From assembly GCF_003113495.2 (NCBI RefSeq), contig NZ_CP084506.1, positions 2,232,001 to 2,296,000 of the forward strand: a stretch of DNA of 64,000 bases, read 5' to 3'. The notes under the pieces are model-generated. The model searched no databases and was not told where the DNA came from. It was given only the letters and a program-made list of their open reading frames with translations. Each line of letters starts with the position of its first letter. The first letter of the stretch is position 1. This stretch comes from Edwardsiella tarda ATCC 15947 = NBRC 105688 (lineage in GTDB: Bacteria; Pseudomonadota; Gammaproteobacteria; Enterobacterales; Enterobacteriaceae). This document shows positions 46,086-56,146 of the stretch, piece by piece. The translations under genes and the position numbers were made by a program.

Positions 46086-48203
46086 TTATTTTTCCTCGCC
46101 GGCATGGGTAATCAGCCAGCAATTGTGGATCTGGCGGTTACGGACAAAATCGGCAGACAGGGTGCGCTCGGTGATCTCCTGCGCCTGCAACCCCAGTCGC
46201 GTCATTCCCGCTTGATCCATCTTAAAGCCACGTTTGTTGTTAGAGAACATGATGGCGCCGCCCGGACGCAGGATACGCGCCAGATCCGCCATCAAGTCCA
46301 AATGATCGCGCTGCACGTCGAAGGTTCCCTCCATACGCTTCGAGTTGGAGAAGGTCGGCGGATCGATGAAGATCAGATCGAACTTATCCTCGCAGTGGCG
46401 CAGGTAGGCCAGGCAATCCGCCTGTACCAGGCGATGCTGGCGGCCAGTCAAGCCATTGAGGCGCAGATTCCGCTCCGCCCACTCCAGATAGGTCCGCGAC
46501 ATATCCACGGTGGTGGTCGAGCGCGCGCCGCCCAGGCCCGCATAGACGCTGGCACTACCGGTGTAGGCAAACAGGTTGAGGAAATCCTTGCCACGGCTCA
46601 TCTCGCCCAGCATACGGCGGGCGATACGGTGGTCGATAAACAGCCCACTGTCCAGGTAGTCGGTCAGGTTAACCCAGAAATGAGCGCCATACTCGCGCAC
46701 CTCCATGAATTCGCCCTTCTGCGCCAGCTTCTCATACTGGCTCTTACCCTTCTGCCGTTCGCGGGTCTTCAGGATCAGGTTGTTTCCGCTGATCCCCATG
46801 ACCGACTGCGTCACATTCACCACATCGAACAGGCGCTGACGCGCCTTCTGCGCATCCACGCTCTTCGGCGGCGCATACTCCTGGATCACCACCTTGTCGG
46901 CATAGCGATCGACCGCCACATTATACTCCGGCAGATCGGCGTCATAGACGCGGTAGCACTCCAGCCCCTGCTGGCGCGCCCACTTATCAAATTTTTTCAG
47001 ATTCTTGCGCAGGCGGTTGGCATAATCCTGTGCCACCTCACCGCCCTCGCCTTGCGGCGTCGCGCTAAGACGGTAGTTCTTCTGCACGCACTCCAGCGGG
47101 CCGTTCTTGGCCTTGAACTGGCGTTCGGCGCGCAACTGCAAGCAACTCAACAGCTCCGGCGAGGCACTGAATAGCGACAGTTGCCATCCCGCGAACTCGC
47201 GCTTCATGATGCGCCCCAGGGTATTATGCAAGGCGATCAGCGCCGGTTCGCTCTCTAGGCGCTCACCATAGGGCGGGTTGCTCACGACCGTGCCCTGCGG
47301 CCCCTCGGGTAACGGGTTATGCAGCTGTGCCACATCGCCCGCATTGAAGGTGATCAGGGACGCGACGCCGGCGCGACGGGCGTTGGCGCGGGCCATCTCC
47401 AATACGCGACGATCGAGATCGTAACCGAAGAAGCGCGAAGTGGTCTGCTCTAGGCCAAGACGCGCGCGACGCTGCGCCTCGACACATACCGCCTGCCATA
47501 ATTCGGCGTCGTGGCCGAGCCAGGCAGTAAAGCCCCAACGGGTACGTTGCAGACCCGGCGCATGATCGGAGGCCATCATCGCCGCCTCGATCAAGAGGGT
47601 ACCGGAGCCACACATCGGATCGACCAGCGGTGTGCCCGGCTGCCAACCGGAGCGCAGTACCACGGCGGCCGCCAGCGTCTCCTTAAGCGGTGCCTGACCC
47701 GTCAAGTCGCGGTAGCCACGCTGATGTAGCCCTTCACCGCTGAGATCCAGCGACACCACGGCGCGCTCGCGTTGCAAGTTAACGTTGATGCGAATATTGG
47801 GATCTTGTTTGGCCACGCTGGGGCGTGCGTCGATACTACGGGTGAAACGATCGACGATGGCGTCCTTCACCTTCAAGGCGCCGTATTGACTGTTACGGAT
47901 CTCCTCGTTGGTACCGCTAAAATGCACCGCAAAGGTCTTATCGACACCAAACAGCGTCGTCCAATCGATCGCCTGCACCCCCAGGTAGAGGTCCAGATCG
48001 CTGTACACGTTGAACTCGCCCAGCGGCAGCATGATGCGCGAGGCCAAACGGCTCCACATCAGACTTTGATAGAGCAAACGCCCATCTCCCCTGAAATGCA
48101 CGCCACCTTGGACGATCTGGCAGTCATGCGCACCGAGCCCTTCCAATTCATTTTTCAGTAGTTCTTCGAGACCGCGCGCGGTGCTGGCAAAAAGAGATTT
48201 CAT
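46086..48203 (-). CDS. rlmL: RlmKL, bifunctional 23S rRNA methyltransferase
   Basis: A 705-residue fusion (E. coli 702). The N-terminal half has a THUMP domain and the RlmL methyltransferase (m2G2445) with [10 protein letters not shown]. The C-terminal half is RlmK (m7G2069) with [15 protein letters not shown] and [11 protein letters not shown]. It modifies two guanosines in the peptidyl-transferase region. Upstream is the 48204-48508 interval, in which I see no gene. Confidence 0.96.
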   Translation of the reverse strand: MKSLFASTARGLEELLKNELEGLGAHDCQIVQGGVHFRGDGRLLYQSLMWSRLASRIMLPLGEFNVYSDLDLYLGVQAIDWTTLFGVDKTFAVHFSGTNEEIRNSQYGALKVKDAIVDRFTRSIDARPSVAKQDPNIRINVNLQRERAVVSLDLSGEGLHQRGYRDLTGQAPLKETLAAAVVLRSGWQPGTPLVDPMCGSGTLLIEAAMMASDHAPGLQRTRWGFTAWLGHDAELWQAVCVEAQRRARLGLEQTTSRFFGYDLDRRVLEMARANARRAGVASLITFNAGDVAQLHNPLPEGPQGTVVSNPPYGERLESEPALIALHNTLGRIMKREFAGWQLSLFSASPELLSCLQLRAERQFKAKNGPLECVQKNYRLSATPQGEGGEVAQDYANRLRKNLKKFDKWARQQGLECYRVYDADLPEYNVAVDRYADKVVIQEYAPPKSVDAQKARQRLFDVVNVTQSVMGISGNNLILKTRERQKGKSQYEKLAQKGEFMEVREYGAHFWVNLTDYLDSGLFIDHRIARRMLGEMSRGKDFLNLFAYTGSASVYAGLGGARSTTTVDMSRTYLEWAERNLRLNGLTGRQHRLVQADCLAYLRHCEDKFDLIFIDPPTFSNSKRMEGTFDVQRDHLDLMADLARILRPGGAIMFSNNKRGFKMDQAGMTRLGLQAQEITERTLSADFVRNRQIHNCWLITHAGEEK

Positions 48204-48508
48204 GTTTTCACTATCGCTATCAGTCAGTTATGGATGATTTTTTCACGGATGTCGCCGCCAGCCCATCGATACAGCGCCGAAGAGGCCGAGCAAAACGATC
48301 ACGGTGAGAGTAAACCCGACATTTTCCACTTTTCCCCGCCGCCATGCCATCCCTAGCGCGTTTTTTTACATATTTTCCCCCTCAATCAAGGGAGCGAGCG
48401 ACGACGGCGGCAATTTTTGTTAACTTCCCCAGCCACGGCTATGCTTAAATGCCCGGCCGCATCGAGGCGTGCTGCCTCTTCATCAGACTCCTGGCAAGGT
48501 GGGTTATC

Positions 48509-49276
48509 ATGCACGGGACGAAACCCCAGCGTCACCATATTCCATTGCGCGTCAAAGCCGAGCAGCATCAATTCGGCTGGCTATTTGCCTCGCTCATCGG
48601 CGTATTTTTTATCAACCTCATCCCCAACATTGGCGATCTACAAATCAAGTCGCTAATCTGCCTGACACTACAAGGGATCGCCGGTTTTAACGTCGTATTA
48701 CGCCGTTATCGTAAGTTCGTCACGGTGCCGATTATTGTCAATATTGTTATATTTCTCTTCTTCCCCCACTCGGTTCCCTTCGTCGTGCTGGGAAAAATGT
48801 TATATCTGTATTTCTTCACCCTGGTCACTATCGCCGTGGTACGTAAAGTCATTCTCGCCACCCGCGTCGATATCGAGGTATTACTGGCCGCCCTTAGCGG
48901 TTTTCTGCTAATTGGCTATATCGGTCTGTTTATCTTCTCGAGTATCGAAGTGTTACATCCCGGCTCGTTTAAGGGGATCGGCGGCGATCAGCAGCAGATG
49001 TTTAATGATCTGTTCTATTACTCTTTCATCAGTATTCTCACCGTCGGTTATGGCGATATTGTGGCCGTTTCCTGGCCAGCGCGTAACGCGACCATTCTGG
49101 TGGTGCTCCTGGGGTATATTTACTCTCTGGTGTTTATCGCCCGTATCGTTAGCGACTTTCCCAAGCTGGCACCGCTATGCGGCAAAGAGGAGGAGGAAGA
49201 GAAGGAAGCCAACGCGGATACCGAGGCCCTCCCGCAGAATAAAAGAGCCCGGAGGGCTAGGAGACGGAAACACTAA
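48509..49276 (+). CDS. Two-TM-pore potassium-channel protein
   Basis: The 255-residue protein has several hydrophobic helices in residues 20-135, a pore helix with the selectivity filter TVGYGD at 178-183, a final TM helix (ATILVVLLGYIYSLVFIARIV) and a charged tail (EEEEEKE, then RARRARRRKH). This is the ion-trans-2 (Kch-like) layout without an RCK/TrkA_N regulatory domain. It likely passes K+ across the inner membrane. AAGGTGG precedes the ATG at 48509; the upstream frame to 48449 is not protein-like. E. coli has ycbX at this locus. Confidence 0.9.
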   Translation: MHGTKPQRHHIPLRVKAEQHQFGWLFASLIGVFFINLIPNIGDLQIKSLICLTLQGIAGFNVVLRRYRKFVTVPIIVNIVIFLFFPHSVPFVVLGKMLYLYFFTLVTIAVVRKVILATRVDIEVLLAALSGFLLIGYIGLFIFSSIEVLHPGSFKGIGGDQQQMFNDLFYYSFISILTVGYGDIVAVSWPARNATILVVLLGYIYSLVFIARIVSDFPKLAPLCGKEEEEEKEANADTEALPQNKRARRARRRKH

Positions 49277-49327
49277 GCGAGAGCCGCGCGCATGGATTTG
49301 CCTATCCCACGCCATGGCCCTTCAAGC

Positions 49328-49354
49328 AAAAAGCCAGCGTATCCGCTGGCTTTT
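49328..49354. terminator. Bidirectional terminator after the K+ channel gene
   Basis: AAAAAGCCAGCG and CGCTGGCTTTT pair around TATC, with A and T tracts on both sides. It separates the channel gene from convergent ymgD. Confidence 0.88.
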
Positions 49355-49420
49355 CTCATTGGGCATCGACTCAATCGCCGATCCCCTGCTAACCGCCGCG
49401 TCGTCGCGGCTCAGTCAGGC

Positions 49421-49750
49421 TTATTTCTGCGCGATGGCACGCATGGTGTCATCGATCGCCGTAATCAGCAGCATCTGCGGATCGGCCGCACACACCTGAT
49501 TCAGCTTGTCGATGACGGCCTTATCGGTGTCGGCAGTCTTAGCGATCTTCAGCCCACGGCTCTCAACGCTGGCGTTACCCATGATAGCGACAACCTCAGC
49601 CACCCCGGCGCTGTCGGTCTTAGCCAACTCGCCAGCATCGGCACACGTCATGTACACTTCGGCCGGCAAACCGGATTTAATGTCGTAAGATTGCGCCCAT
49701 ACGGTCGGCGCTGCAGCCAGAGCAGAAACTAAGAACAATACCTTTTTCAC
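49421..49750 (-). CDS. ymgD: YmgD family periplasmic protein
   Basis: The signal peptide KKVLFLVSALAAAPTVWA is followed by a mature domain with AEVYMTCADAGELAKTD, VAEVVAIMGNASVESRGLK and a DPQMLLITAIDDTMRAI end, which aligns with E. coli YmgD over its length. The GTG at 49750 with AAGGA seven bases upstream gives 109 residues, as in E. coli; a TTG at 49756 is the alternative. Two cysteines may be bonded. The function is unknown. It follows ymgG after 17 bases in a two-gene operon. Confidence 0.9.
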   Translation of the reverse strand: MKKVLFLVSALAAAPTVWAQSYDIKSGLPAEVYMTCADAGELAKTDSAGVAEVVAIMGNASVESRGLKIAKTADTDKAVIDKLNQVCAADPQMLLITAIDDTMRAIAQK

Positions 49751-49767
49751 ATGCAATTCCTTCTGTT

Positions 49768-50145
49768 TTATTGGATCCGGCCGATGATCGCGCCGCCAGC
49801 ACCGCCGACGACAGCCCCTTTGATGGCGCCCTCTATGCCGTTACCGGACAAAACGCCCGCGACGGCGCCGACGGTCGCCCCAATGGTTGCCCCTTTACGG
49901 GCTTTCTTGCCTTTATGACCTTTTTCACTGATGGCGCCGACACCGGCACCCAACGCCGCACCCTTAAGCACGCCGTTAACACCATTACCGGACAACAGGC
50001 CGGCGGTCGCCCCCAGTAACGCCCCTTTAGTGGTGCGGCTCGGGCCGGCTAACGAAGCCGTTGAAAAAGTCAGCAATGACACCGTAGTCACTGCAATCAG
50101 CGTTTTCCTTAGCGCTGACGGGAATTTCCCTGACGCGTCAAACAT
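49768..50145 (-). CDS. ymgG: YmgG glycine-zipper protein
   Basis: After an N-terminal export segment ([18 protein letters not shown]), the mature part is two glycine-zipper stretches: [20 protein letters not shown] and [20 protein letters not shown], with KGKKARKG between. This matches E. coli YmgG. GGGAGG six bases before the ATG at 50145 fixes the start at 125 residues; the frame is open to 50202. Glycine zippers pack helices in membranes, but the role is unknown. It leads the ymgG-ymgD unit. Confidence 0.9.
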   Translation of the reverse strand: MFDASGKFPSALRKTLIAVTTVSLLTFSTASLAGPSRTTKGALLGATAGLLSGNGVNGVLKGAALGAGVGAISEKGHKGKKARKGATIGATVGAVAGVLSGNGIEGAIKGAVVGGAGGAIIGRIQ

Positions 50146-50337
50146 ATCAACCTCCCTTGATGATCGTGACGTTTGCCATTGAGCGCATGATAACACGAAC
50201 AATCCTAGCCTTGGGGTCTGATACCGGATATTCGTCTAAATAAAGTACAATTTGGCAGGTAATAGCGGGAATTTAGGATTATTACCTAAAGGCGTGCGAC
50301 CCAAGAAAAGGAGGGGGCGTCGCGAGAAGAAAGGCGC

Positions 50338-50892
50338 TTATCCGGCGTAAGCCAAGGCATCGCAGGCGGCGACCAGGGGCGCATGATGCAGCGGCAGCAG
50401 GCGATCGTGCATCACCTTAATCGCTTCGCCTAATCGCTGTGTCTTCCCTGCCAACACCAGCTGTGGTTGCGCCAGCAAACATAGGCTAGCGTGCTCACCC
50501 GGCTCGACCACTAACAAACGCCCCCAGCCACTCCCATCCTGTAGTTGCACGGCGACCAGTTCACCGAGCGATGGAACATAACGCCCCGACTGGCAAGTAA
50601 AGTGCCAGCTCTTCGGCATCAACGGCTTGAGAAAACGTTGCGCGACCAGGGCGTTGAGCACCAGTTCGGTATGCAGTGACGCCTCCAGCTCACACGCCTG
50701 ACAACGCTCCAGGAAGTGATAATAATTAGCGACATCATCGAGACAAAAGGTGCTGACATCGAACGCATCCGGCGTCAACATCTTGGCAGGAAAACGGGAG
50801 CGAAAAACCATGCCATTCGCCAAATCCAGCATCAGACGATCGTGTTGTTGATCAAAGAACCAACGCCAGCGATCCCCGGGCTTTATATTCAT
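50338..50892 (-). CDS. zapC: ZapC, FtsZ-associated cell-division protein
   Basis: The 184-residue cytosolic protein (E. coli 180) promotes FtsZ bundling at the Z ring. The N-terminus [26 protein letters not shown] and the [31 protein letters not shown] and ASLCLLAQP segments are characteristic. It lies downstream of pyrD on the same strand as in E. coli, with a 174-base gap. Confidence 0.95.
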   Translation of the reverse strand: MNIKPGDRWRWFFDQQHDRLMLDLANGMVFRSRFPAKMLTPDAFDVSTFCLDDVANYYHFLERCQACELEASLHTELVLNALVAQRFLKPLMPKSWHFTCQSGRYVPSLGELVAVQLQDGSGWGRLLVVEPGEHASLCLLAQPQLVLAGKTQRLGEAIKVMHDRLLPLHHAPLVAACDALAYAG

Positions 50893-51066
50893 GTGTTACT
50901 CCCCCTGACCATAAACTCCCTGGCAACATAACGATCCTGGCGAACGATGTCACGTTACCGTCAGCCATCGACTCAACGCCTGCATAAATAAACAACGGAT
51001 TGTTTGAAATATAGACTAGCCCGCGACAGAAATAAAGTCCCGGGCTAAATAGGGAGGGATAAAGCG

Positions 51067-52077
51067 TTAGATGTAGTTAACGATCTCTTTAACGAGACCC
51101 GGCCCTTTGAAGATGAATCCGGAATAAATCTGCACCAGCGAAGCACCCGCTTGCATTTTTTCCCGCGCGGCAATGACCGAATCAATACCACCAACACCGA
51201 TAATCGGCAGGCGACCCTGTAATTCGGCGGAGAGCAGGCGAATAATTTCGGTGCTCTTTAATTGCAAGGGACGACCACTCAGTCCCCCGCTTTGAGCGCA
51301 ATGATTGAGACCGGCGACCAGCGAGCGATCCAGCGTCGTGTTGGTCGCGATCACCCCATCGATACCGTGACGTACCAGGCTATCGGCCACCTGCACCAAC
51401 TCTTCATGACTAAGATCGGGCGCGATTTTTACCGCCAGTGGGACATACTTGGCATGCTTCTGCTGTAATTCTGCCTGCTTATTTTTAATCGCGGCCAGCA
51501 AATCATCCAAGGCTTCACCATATTGCAGGGTACGCAACCCCGGCGTATTCGGTGAGGAAATATTGACCGCGATATAACCGGCATAGGAATACACCTTATC
51601 CATACAGATCAGATAATCATCCTTACCCTGCTCTACCGGTGTATCTTTATTCTTACCGATATTAATGCCGAGCACGCCACCGAAATGGGACTTTTTGACG
51701 TTCTCGACCAAATTATCGACGCCCAGGTTGTTAAAACCCATGCGGTTAATTAACCCTTCTGCCTCGACGATACGGAATAGACGCGGCTTCTCGTTACCTG
51801 GTTGCGGACGCGGCGTGACGGTCCCCACCTCGATGGATCCGAACCCCATGGCGCCCAACGCATCGATGCATTCGCCATCCTTGTCCAACCCTGCGGCCAA
51901 TCCGAGCGGATTCTTGAAGGACAATCCCATGCAGCTGACCGGTTTACTCGGCACGGACTGGCGCACCAAGCCGAGGAGCGGCGTACCACTGATACGATGC
52001 AGTTGCTTAAAGGTAAACTCGTGCGCACGTTCCGGATCGAGTTGAAAGAGTGCCTTCCTGATAAAAGGGTAGAACAT
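51067..52077 (-). CDS. pyrD: Dihydroorotate dehydrogenase (quinone), class 2
   Basis: PyrD oxidises dihydroorotate to orotate with FMN and ubiquinone at the inner membrane. The 336 residues equal E. coli PyrD. The N-terminal amphipathic membrane helix pair ([20 protein letters not shown]), the catalytic serine segment [13 protein letters not shown] and the FMN phosphate region IGVGGIDS are visible. AGGAG precedes the ATG. A short hairpin leader and a PurR box lie upstream. Confidence 0.97.
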   Translation of the reverse strand: MFYPFIRKALFQLDPERAHEFTFKQLHRISGTPLLGLVRQSVPSKPVSCMGLSFKNPLGLAAGLDKDGECIDALGAMGFGSIEVGTVTPRPQPGNEKPRLFRIVEAEGLINRMGFNNLGVDNLVENVKKSHFGGVLGINIGKNKDTPVEQGKDDYLICMDKVYSYAGYIAVNISSPNTPGLRTLQYGEALDDLLAAIKNKQAELQQKHAKYVPLAVKIAPDLSHEELVQVADSLVRHGIDGVIATNTTLDRSLVAGLNHCAQSGGLSGRPLQLKSTEIIRLLSAELQGRLPIIGVGGIDSVIAAREKMQAGASLVQIYSGFIFKGPGLVKEIVNYI

Positions 52078-52112
52078 GAGATCTCCTGATTCCCGTTGCC
52101 AAACGGGGCGCT

Positions 52113-52141
52113 ATTATCGGGTAAGTCGCGACGAATTGGAA
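52113..52141 (-). promoter_or_regulatory. Probable pyrD promoter
   Basis: On the minus strand TTCCAA and GATAAT are 17 bases apart. The predicted transcript would start near GCGCCCCG and its first bases can fold (CCCCGTTTGGCAACGGG) just before AGGAG, giving a short leader hairpin. In E. coli pyrC and pyrD such hairpins with start-site choice sense the CTP/GTP balance; the same here is an inference. Confidence 0.5.
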
Positions 52142-52168
52142 TTGATTAAAGACAAAATAGGCCGACAA

Positions 52169-52184
52169 AGGCAAACGTTTTACC
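52169..52184 (-). promoter_or_regulatory. PurR operator upstream of pyrD
   Basis: AGGCAAACGTTTTACC matches the PurR consensus ACGCAAACGTTTKCGT at 12 of 16 positions, including the whole central GCAAACGTTT. It lies about 30 bases upstream of the predicted -35. PurR represses pyrD in E. coli. Confidence 0.7.
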
Positions 52185-52629
52185 CCCCGCCCGATAGGGT
52201 TAGCACGCGGCTAATCGCCGCCTCGATCATTATCCTGATTACCATATTAACGGGAACGATATCAGGCGCCCTCACTTCGCGAGACAATTACACCGAGCGA
52301 AGTGACCACGGCCGCCGACCGCTCACCGACTTCTGTGTCACACCGTTAGTCATCAATCATGGAGAAGGCGTGGTTACCTGGGCGCTAACCTTAACGCCGC
52401 CCCGCCTCATGCCGTCACGAGACGACACGCCACAGAGCCCACCGGGCGTGTCACGCCATGGCTCAGCCTAGCCGAATCGTATGATTGGATAGGGGCCAGC
52501 GGCGCGCGCAGCGCCGGTGACGCGCTATGTCGGCAAGAATAGAAGGCAAGAATAGAAATAGCACAGAGCCCCCGAGGGGGGCCTGCGGCGCCGAGTCGCG
52601 GGCATGATGGCGAAAGTCCGACGTCTCCC
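52185..52629. other. Intergenic region with a short CAAGAATAGA repeat
   Basis: No convincing gene. GCAAGAATAGAAG occurs twice at about 52530-52556 and is followed by a GCCCCCGAGGGGGGC palindrome near 52568. The arrangement resembles that near 10430. Confidence 0.4.
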
Positions 52630-53013
52630 TCACACCGTTCGATAGACGCTAATCTCGACCAGATTACCGTCCGGATCGCGCAGATATAGGCTATCGATCG
52701 GCCCGCAGGCGCCGGTACGCGGCACCACCCCCAACTCAATCGTCAACCCACGCGCCTCCAGCTCCCGCTTAATCTGCTGAATATCCCCCTGCGCCAACAG
52801 GCAAATGTCCAAGCTACCGTAGGTCACCTGACGCGCGGCCGGGGTAAACTCCGCCTTGCGGCGGTGAATATTGATCTTCTGATTACCGAAGGTCAGCGCT
52901 AGACGATCGTTGCGCCGCTCCAACGTCATGCCTAACCCATCGACATAGAAGGCCAGCGTCTGCTCGACATCCTCCACGGTGATCACCACGTGATCGATTC
53001 CTGTAATTACCAT
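52630..53013 (-). CDS. VOC (glyoxalase/dioxygenase) family protein
   Basis: The 127-residue protein is a single VOC domain of two beta-alpha-beta-beta-beta modules: GIDHVVITVEDVEQTLAFYVDGLGM and then GPIDSLYLRDPDGNLVEISVY. Candidate metal ligands are H8 and the C-terminal glutamate of NLVEIS. Relatives are often annotated as glyoxalase-like or virulence proteins without known substrate. AGGAGGTGAGG precedes the ATG. It is a single gene downstream of pepN on the same strand. Confidence 0.88.
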   Translation of the reverse strand: MVITGIDHVVITVEDVEQTLAFYVDGLGMTLERRNDRLALTFGNQKINIHRRKAEFTPAARQVTYGSLDICLLAQGDIQQIKRELEARGLTIELGVVPRTGACGPIDSLYLRDPDGNLVEISVYRTV

Positions 53014-53072
53014 TCCTCACCTCCTGATAAAACACGCTAGGCCGGGCCACGCCACCCCGCCCGGGGCGCAGG

Positions 53073-53101
53073 CAAAAAAATACCGGCCCAGAGAGCCGGT
53101 A
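53073..53101 (-). terminator. Intrinsic terminator of pepN
   Basis: On the minus strand TACCGGCTC and GGGCCGGTA pair around TCT and are followed by seven Ts. Confidence 0.88.
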
Positions 53102-53124
53102 GAGATAGGGCAGTCATCCCACGA

Positions 53125-55743
53125 TCAGGACTCCAACGCCCGGGTGATCTTCTCATACAGATCGCCAGAGAGGTTATCCAATGCCAACAACGTCTCCAAC
53201 TGTTTACGCATCAGCGCTTGGCGCCCCTCGTCGTAACGTTTCAAACGGATCAACGGATCCACCATGCGAGCGGCGACCTGTGGGTTACGGCGATTCAAGT
53301 CACTCAAGATCGCCGTCAGGAAGGCATAACCGGAGCCGTCGGGAGCGTGGAAGGCACGCGGGTTCAACTGGGCAAAGGCACCGACCAGCGCACGCGTCCG
53401 GTTCGGGTTGCTTAAGGTAAAGGCGCGGTGGTGTAACAACTGACGCACACGATCCAGAACGTCATCATCCGGGGCGGTCGCCTGCAGGGTAAACCACTTG
53501 TCCATCACCAACCCATCCTGATGCCAGCGCTGATCGAACTCATCCATCAACGCAGTACGGCACGGCAATTGTGCCGCCATCGCCGCCGACAGCGCGCCGA
53601 GCGCATCGGTCATGTTGTCGGCCTGGTGATACTGCGCGCTGACCAAGGCATCCGCCTGCGCCACATCGGGCCCGAAGGCCAAATAACGCAGGCAGACATT
53701 GCGCAGCGCGCGCTTGGCGATATCGCCATGCTCGATACGGTAGAGCGACGTCGCGTTCTGATGGTAGGCCGCCAACCACTCCCCGGCCAACTGTTGCGCC
53801 AGCAGACGGGTCATCGCCTGATGGACCTGAGCGATGGCCTCGGGGTCGATCAGGCTGAACAGCTCGGCCATCTCCACCTCGGAGGGTAACGTCAGGATCT
53901 GGGCGCGTAACGCCGGATCGCGCTGCTCGTCGCGTAACACGTTGCCGAAGGCCGTCACCACATGCTCGGGCAACGACAATGGCTGTCCCTGCTGGCTACG
54001 GGAGACATTCAGACGCACATACTTGGCCAACAGCATCTGTGCCGCATCCCAACGCGCGAAGTCGTTGCGGGCATGCTGCATCAGGAACGTCAGCTGCTGA
54101 TCGCTGTAGGGATATTCCAGACGTACCGGCGCGGAGAACTCACGCAGTAGCGACGGTGTCGGCGCCTGCGGCACATTATCAAAGGCAAAACTCTGCTCCG
54201 ACTCGGTCACGCTCAAGACGTTGCCGACCGCCTGCCCATCCATCACCAAGGGGATCACCTGGCCATCGGCATCGTACAGTTCGATATCCAGCGGGATGTG
54301 CAGCGGTTGCTTATCGGCCTGATCGGCCGTCGCCGGTGTGCTCTGGGTGACATACAGGCGATACTGGCGCCGTTCGGCGTCGTATTCGTCGCGTACCGTC
54401 AACAGCGGCGTACCGGATTGGCTATACCAACGACGGAACAGCGTCAGCTCGATGCCCGAGGCGTCTTCCATCGCCTGGACAAAGTCATCGCAGGTGGCGG
54501 CGCTGCCGTCATGGCGCGCAAAGTAGAGGCGCATCCCGGCCTGGAACTTCTCTTCGCCCAGCAGGGTATGCAGCATACGGATCACCTCGGCCCCCTTCTC
54601 ATACACCGTTAGGGTATAGAAGTTGTTCATCTCGATGACCTTCTCCGGCCGGATCGGGTGTGCCATCGGACTGGCGTCCTCGGCGAACTGGGCGCCGCGT
54701 AGTACGCGCACGTTGTCGATGCGGTTGACCGCCCGTGAGCCTAAGTCAGAGCTGAACTCCTGGTCGCGGAACACCGTCAGCCCCTCTTTGAGGCTCAGTT
54801 GGAACCAGTCACGGCAGGTCACGCGGTTCCCGGTCCAGTTATGGAAGTATTCATGGCCGATCACCGATTCAATATTCAGGTAATCTTTGTCGGTCGCGGT
54901 CTGCGCCTTGGCCAGCACGAACTTGGCGTTGAAGATATTCAACCCCTTGTTCTCCATCGCCCCCATATTAAAGAAATCCACCGCCACGACCATGTAGATA
55001 TCCAGATCGTACTCCAGGCCGAAGCGCTGTTCGTCCCAACGCATGGCGTTCTTCAGCGAGGTCATCGCCCACTCGGCACGGTCGAGGTTACCGCGATCGA
55101 CATACAGCTCCAGCGCGACGCTGCGCCCGCTACGGGTAATAAAGGTATCGCTCAGCCGATCGAAGTCACCGGCCACCAGCGCGAACAGATAACAGGGTTT
55201 GGGGAACGGATCTTCCCACTGTACCCAATGGCGGCCATCCGCCAGCTCGCCCTGCTCGATCCGGTTACCGTTAGAGAGTAGATAAGGATAGCGCGCCTTA
55301 TCCGCCACGATGCGGGTACGGAAACGGGCCAGGACATCGGGACGATCCAAATAGTAGGTAATGTGGCGGAACCCCTCGGCCTCGCACTGGGTGCATAGCG
55401 CCTCGCCGGACTGGTAGAGCCCCTCTAGGGCGCTGTTCTGCGCCGGGTAGATCTCGTTGACGATGGTCAGGGTAAACTGGGATGGTACCCCTTGAATGAT
55501 CAGCTGATTACCCTCAATCCGGTAGTCGCTCCACGGCAAACCATCCACGGCCAGCGAGCGCAGGGTCAGCGCCTCGCCATCCAGCACCAGCGGTGCACCC
55601 GGGCTACCCAGCAGTCGAACCTGGCTGATCGCCGTCACCGTGGTGAGGTCGGCGTCGAGGACAAAGTCTAAATCCAGATCGGTGATGGTGTAATCCGGCG
55701 CTTGATAATCGCGGCGATACTTCGCCTGTGGTTGTTGAGTCAT
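53125..55743 (-). CDS. pepN: PepN, aminopeptidase N
   Basis: A cytosolic zinc metallopeptidase of the M1 family that removes N-terminal residues from peptides. The start MTQQPQAKYRRDYQ at 55743 gives 872 residues (E. coli 870); the frame is open 28 codons upstream without protein-like sequence. The GAMENKGLN substrate motif, the HEYFHNW zinc site near residue 297 and the downstream KEGLTVFRDQEF glutamate are intact. It is divergent from pncB. Confidence 0.97.
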   Translation of the reverse strand: MTQQPQAKYRRDYQAPDYTITDLDLDFVLDADLTTVTAISQVRLLGSPGAPLVLDGEALTLRSLAVDGLPWSDYRIEGNQLIIQGVPSQFTLTIVNEIYPAQNSALEGLYQSGEALCTQCEAEGFRHITYYLDRPDVLARFRTRIVADKARYPYLLSNGNRIEQGELADGRHWVQWEDPFPKPCYLFALVAGDFDRLSDTFITRSGRSVALELYVDRGNLDRAEWAMTSLKNAMRWDEQRFGLEYDLDIYMVVAVDFFNMGAMENKGLNIFNAKFVLAKAQTATDKDYLNIESVIGHEYFHNWTGNRVTCRDWFQLSLKEGLTVFRDQEFSSDLGSRAVNRIDNVRVLRGAQFAEDASPMAHPIRPEKVIEMNNFYTLTVYEKGAEVIRMLHTLLGEEKFQAGMRLYFARHDGSAATCDDFVQAMEDASGIELTLFRRWYSQSGTPLLTVRDEYDAERRQYRLYVTQSTPATADQADKQPLHIPLDIELYDADGQVIPLVMDGQAVGNVLSVTESEQSFAFDNVPQAPTPSLLREFSAPVRLEYPYSDQQLTFLMQHARNDFARWDAAQMLLAKYVRLNVSRSQQGQPLSLPEHVVTAFGNVLRDEQRDPALRAQILTLPSEVEMAELFSLIDPEAIAQVHQAMTRLLAQQLAGEWLAAYHQNATSLYRIEHGDIAKRALRNVCLRYLAFGPDVAQADALVSAQYHQADNMTDALGALSAAMAAQLPCRTALMDEFDQRWHQDGLVMDKWFTLQATAPDDDVLDRVRQLLHHRAFTLSNPNRTRALVGAFAQLNPRAFHAPDGSGYAFLTAILSDLNRRNPQVAARMVDPLIRLKRYDEGRQALMRKQLETLLALDNLSGDLYEKITRALES

Positions 55744-56146
55744 AGCTACCCTTGTTGGCTCTCTTTGGCTGGGCGGCAGTGGGCGGGTGGGTGCGCGACC
55801 CGTCGAGACGGGATGCCTCCCCGCCACCTACGCGATCTGTGCGGACACCGTGCTACGCGGCGCCACACCCCTTATTGTCGCAGCATATCTTGTGCGATGG
55901 GATTGTTCCATACTATATAGCCGCACGCGGCGGGATAACACGCTCAGAGTGCTATGGTGCGTACGCGCCTCGCCCGTAACGGCAGAGAGAGGCCTGGATT
56001 TTTCCCGGCTCGTGGCGTCGGACCGGCGCCCAATCCGCGACCTATCGGCCACCGTTTGCGTAGATTATCGGTTCATTCTGCGCATAAACTAGGTATACTC
56101 CTTCGACTTTTGTCAATAATCCCTGACGAGGATGCAGTAACGCGCC
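55744..56146. other. Divergent pepN-pncB regulatory region
   Basis: The 403-bp interval has no convincing gene. TATACT at about 56094 fits a -10 for pncB, and GAGG at 56128 may be its leader. I see no operator that I can name. Confidence 0.45.

Noticed and set aside
45867..47174. Long plus-strand ORF (435 codons) opposite uup and rlmL
   Set aside because: Shadow of two conserved genes; the product resembles no protein and is full of His, Arg and Gln typical of antisense frames.
52076..52471. 131-codon ORF divergent from and overlapping the pyrD start
   Set aside because: It spans the pyrD leader, promoter and PurR box; it has one hydrophobic stretch but no ribosome-binding site separate from pyrD. 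Kept as unlikely, not impossible.
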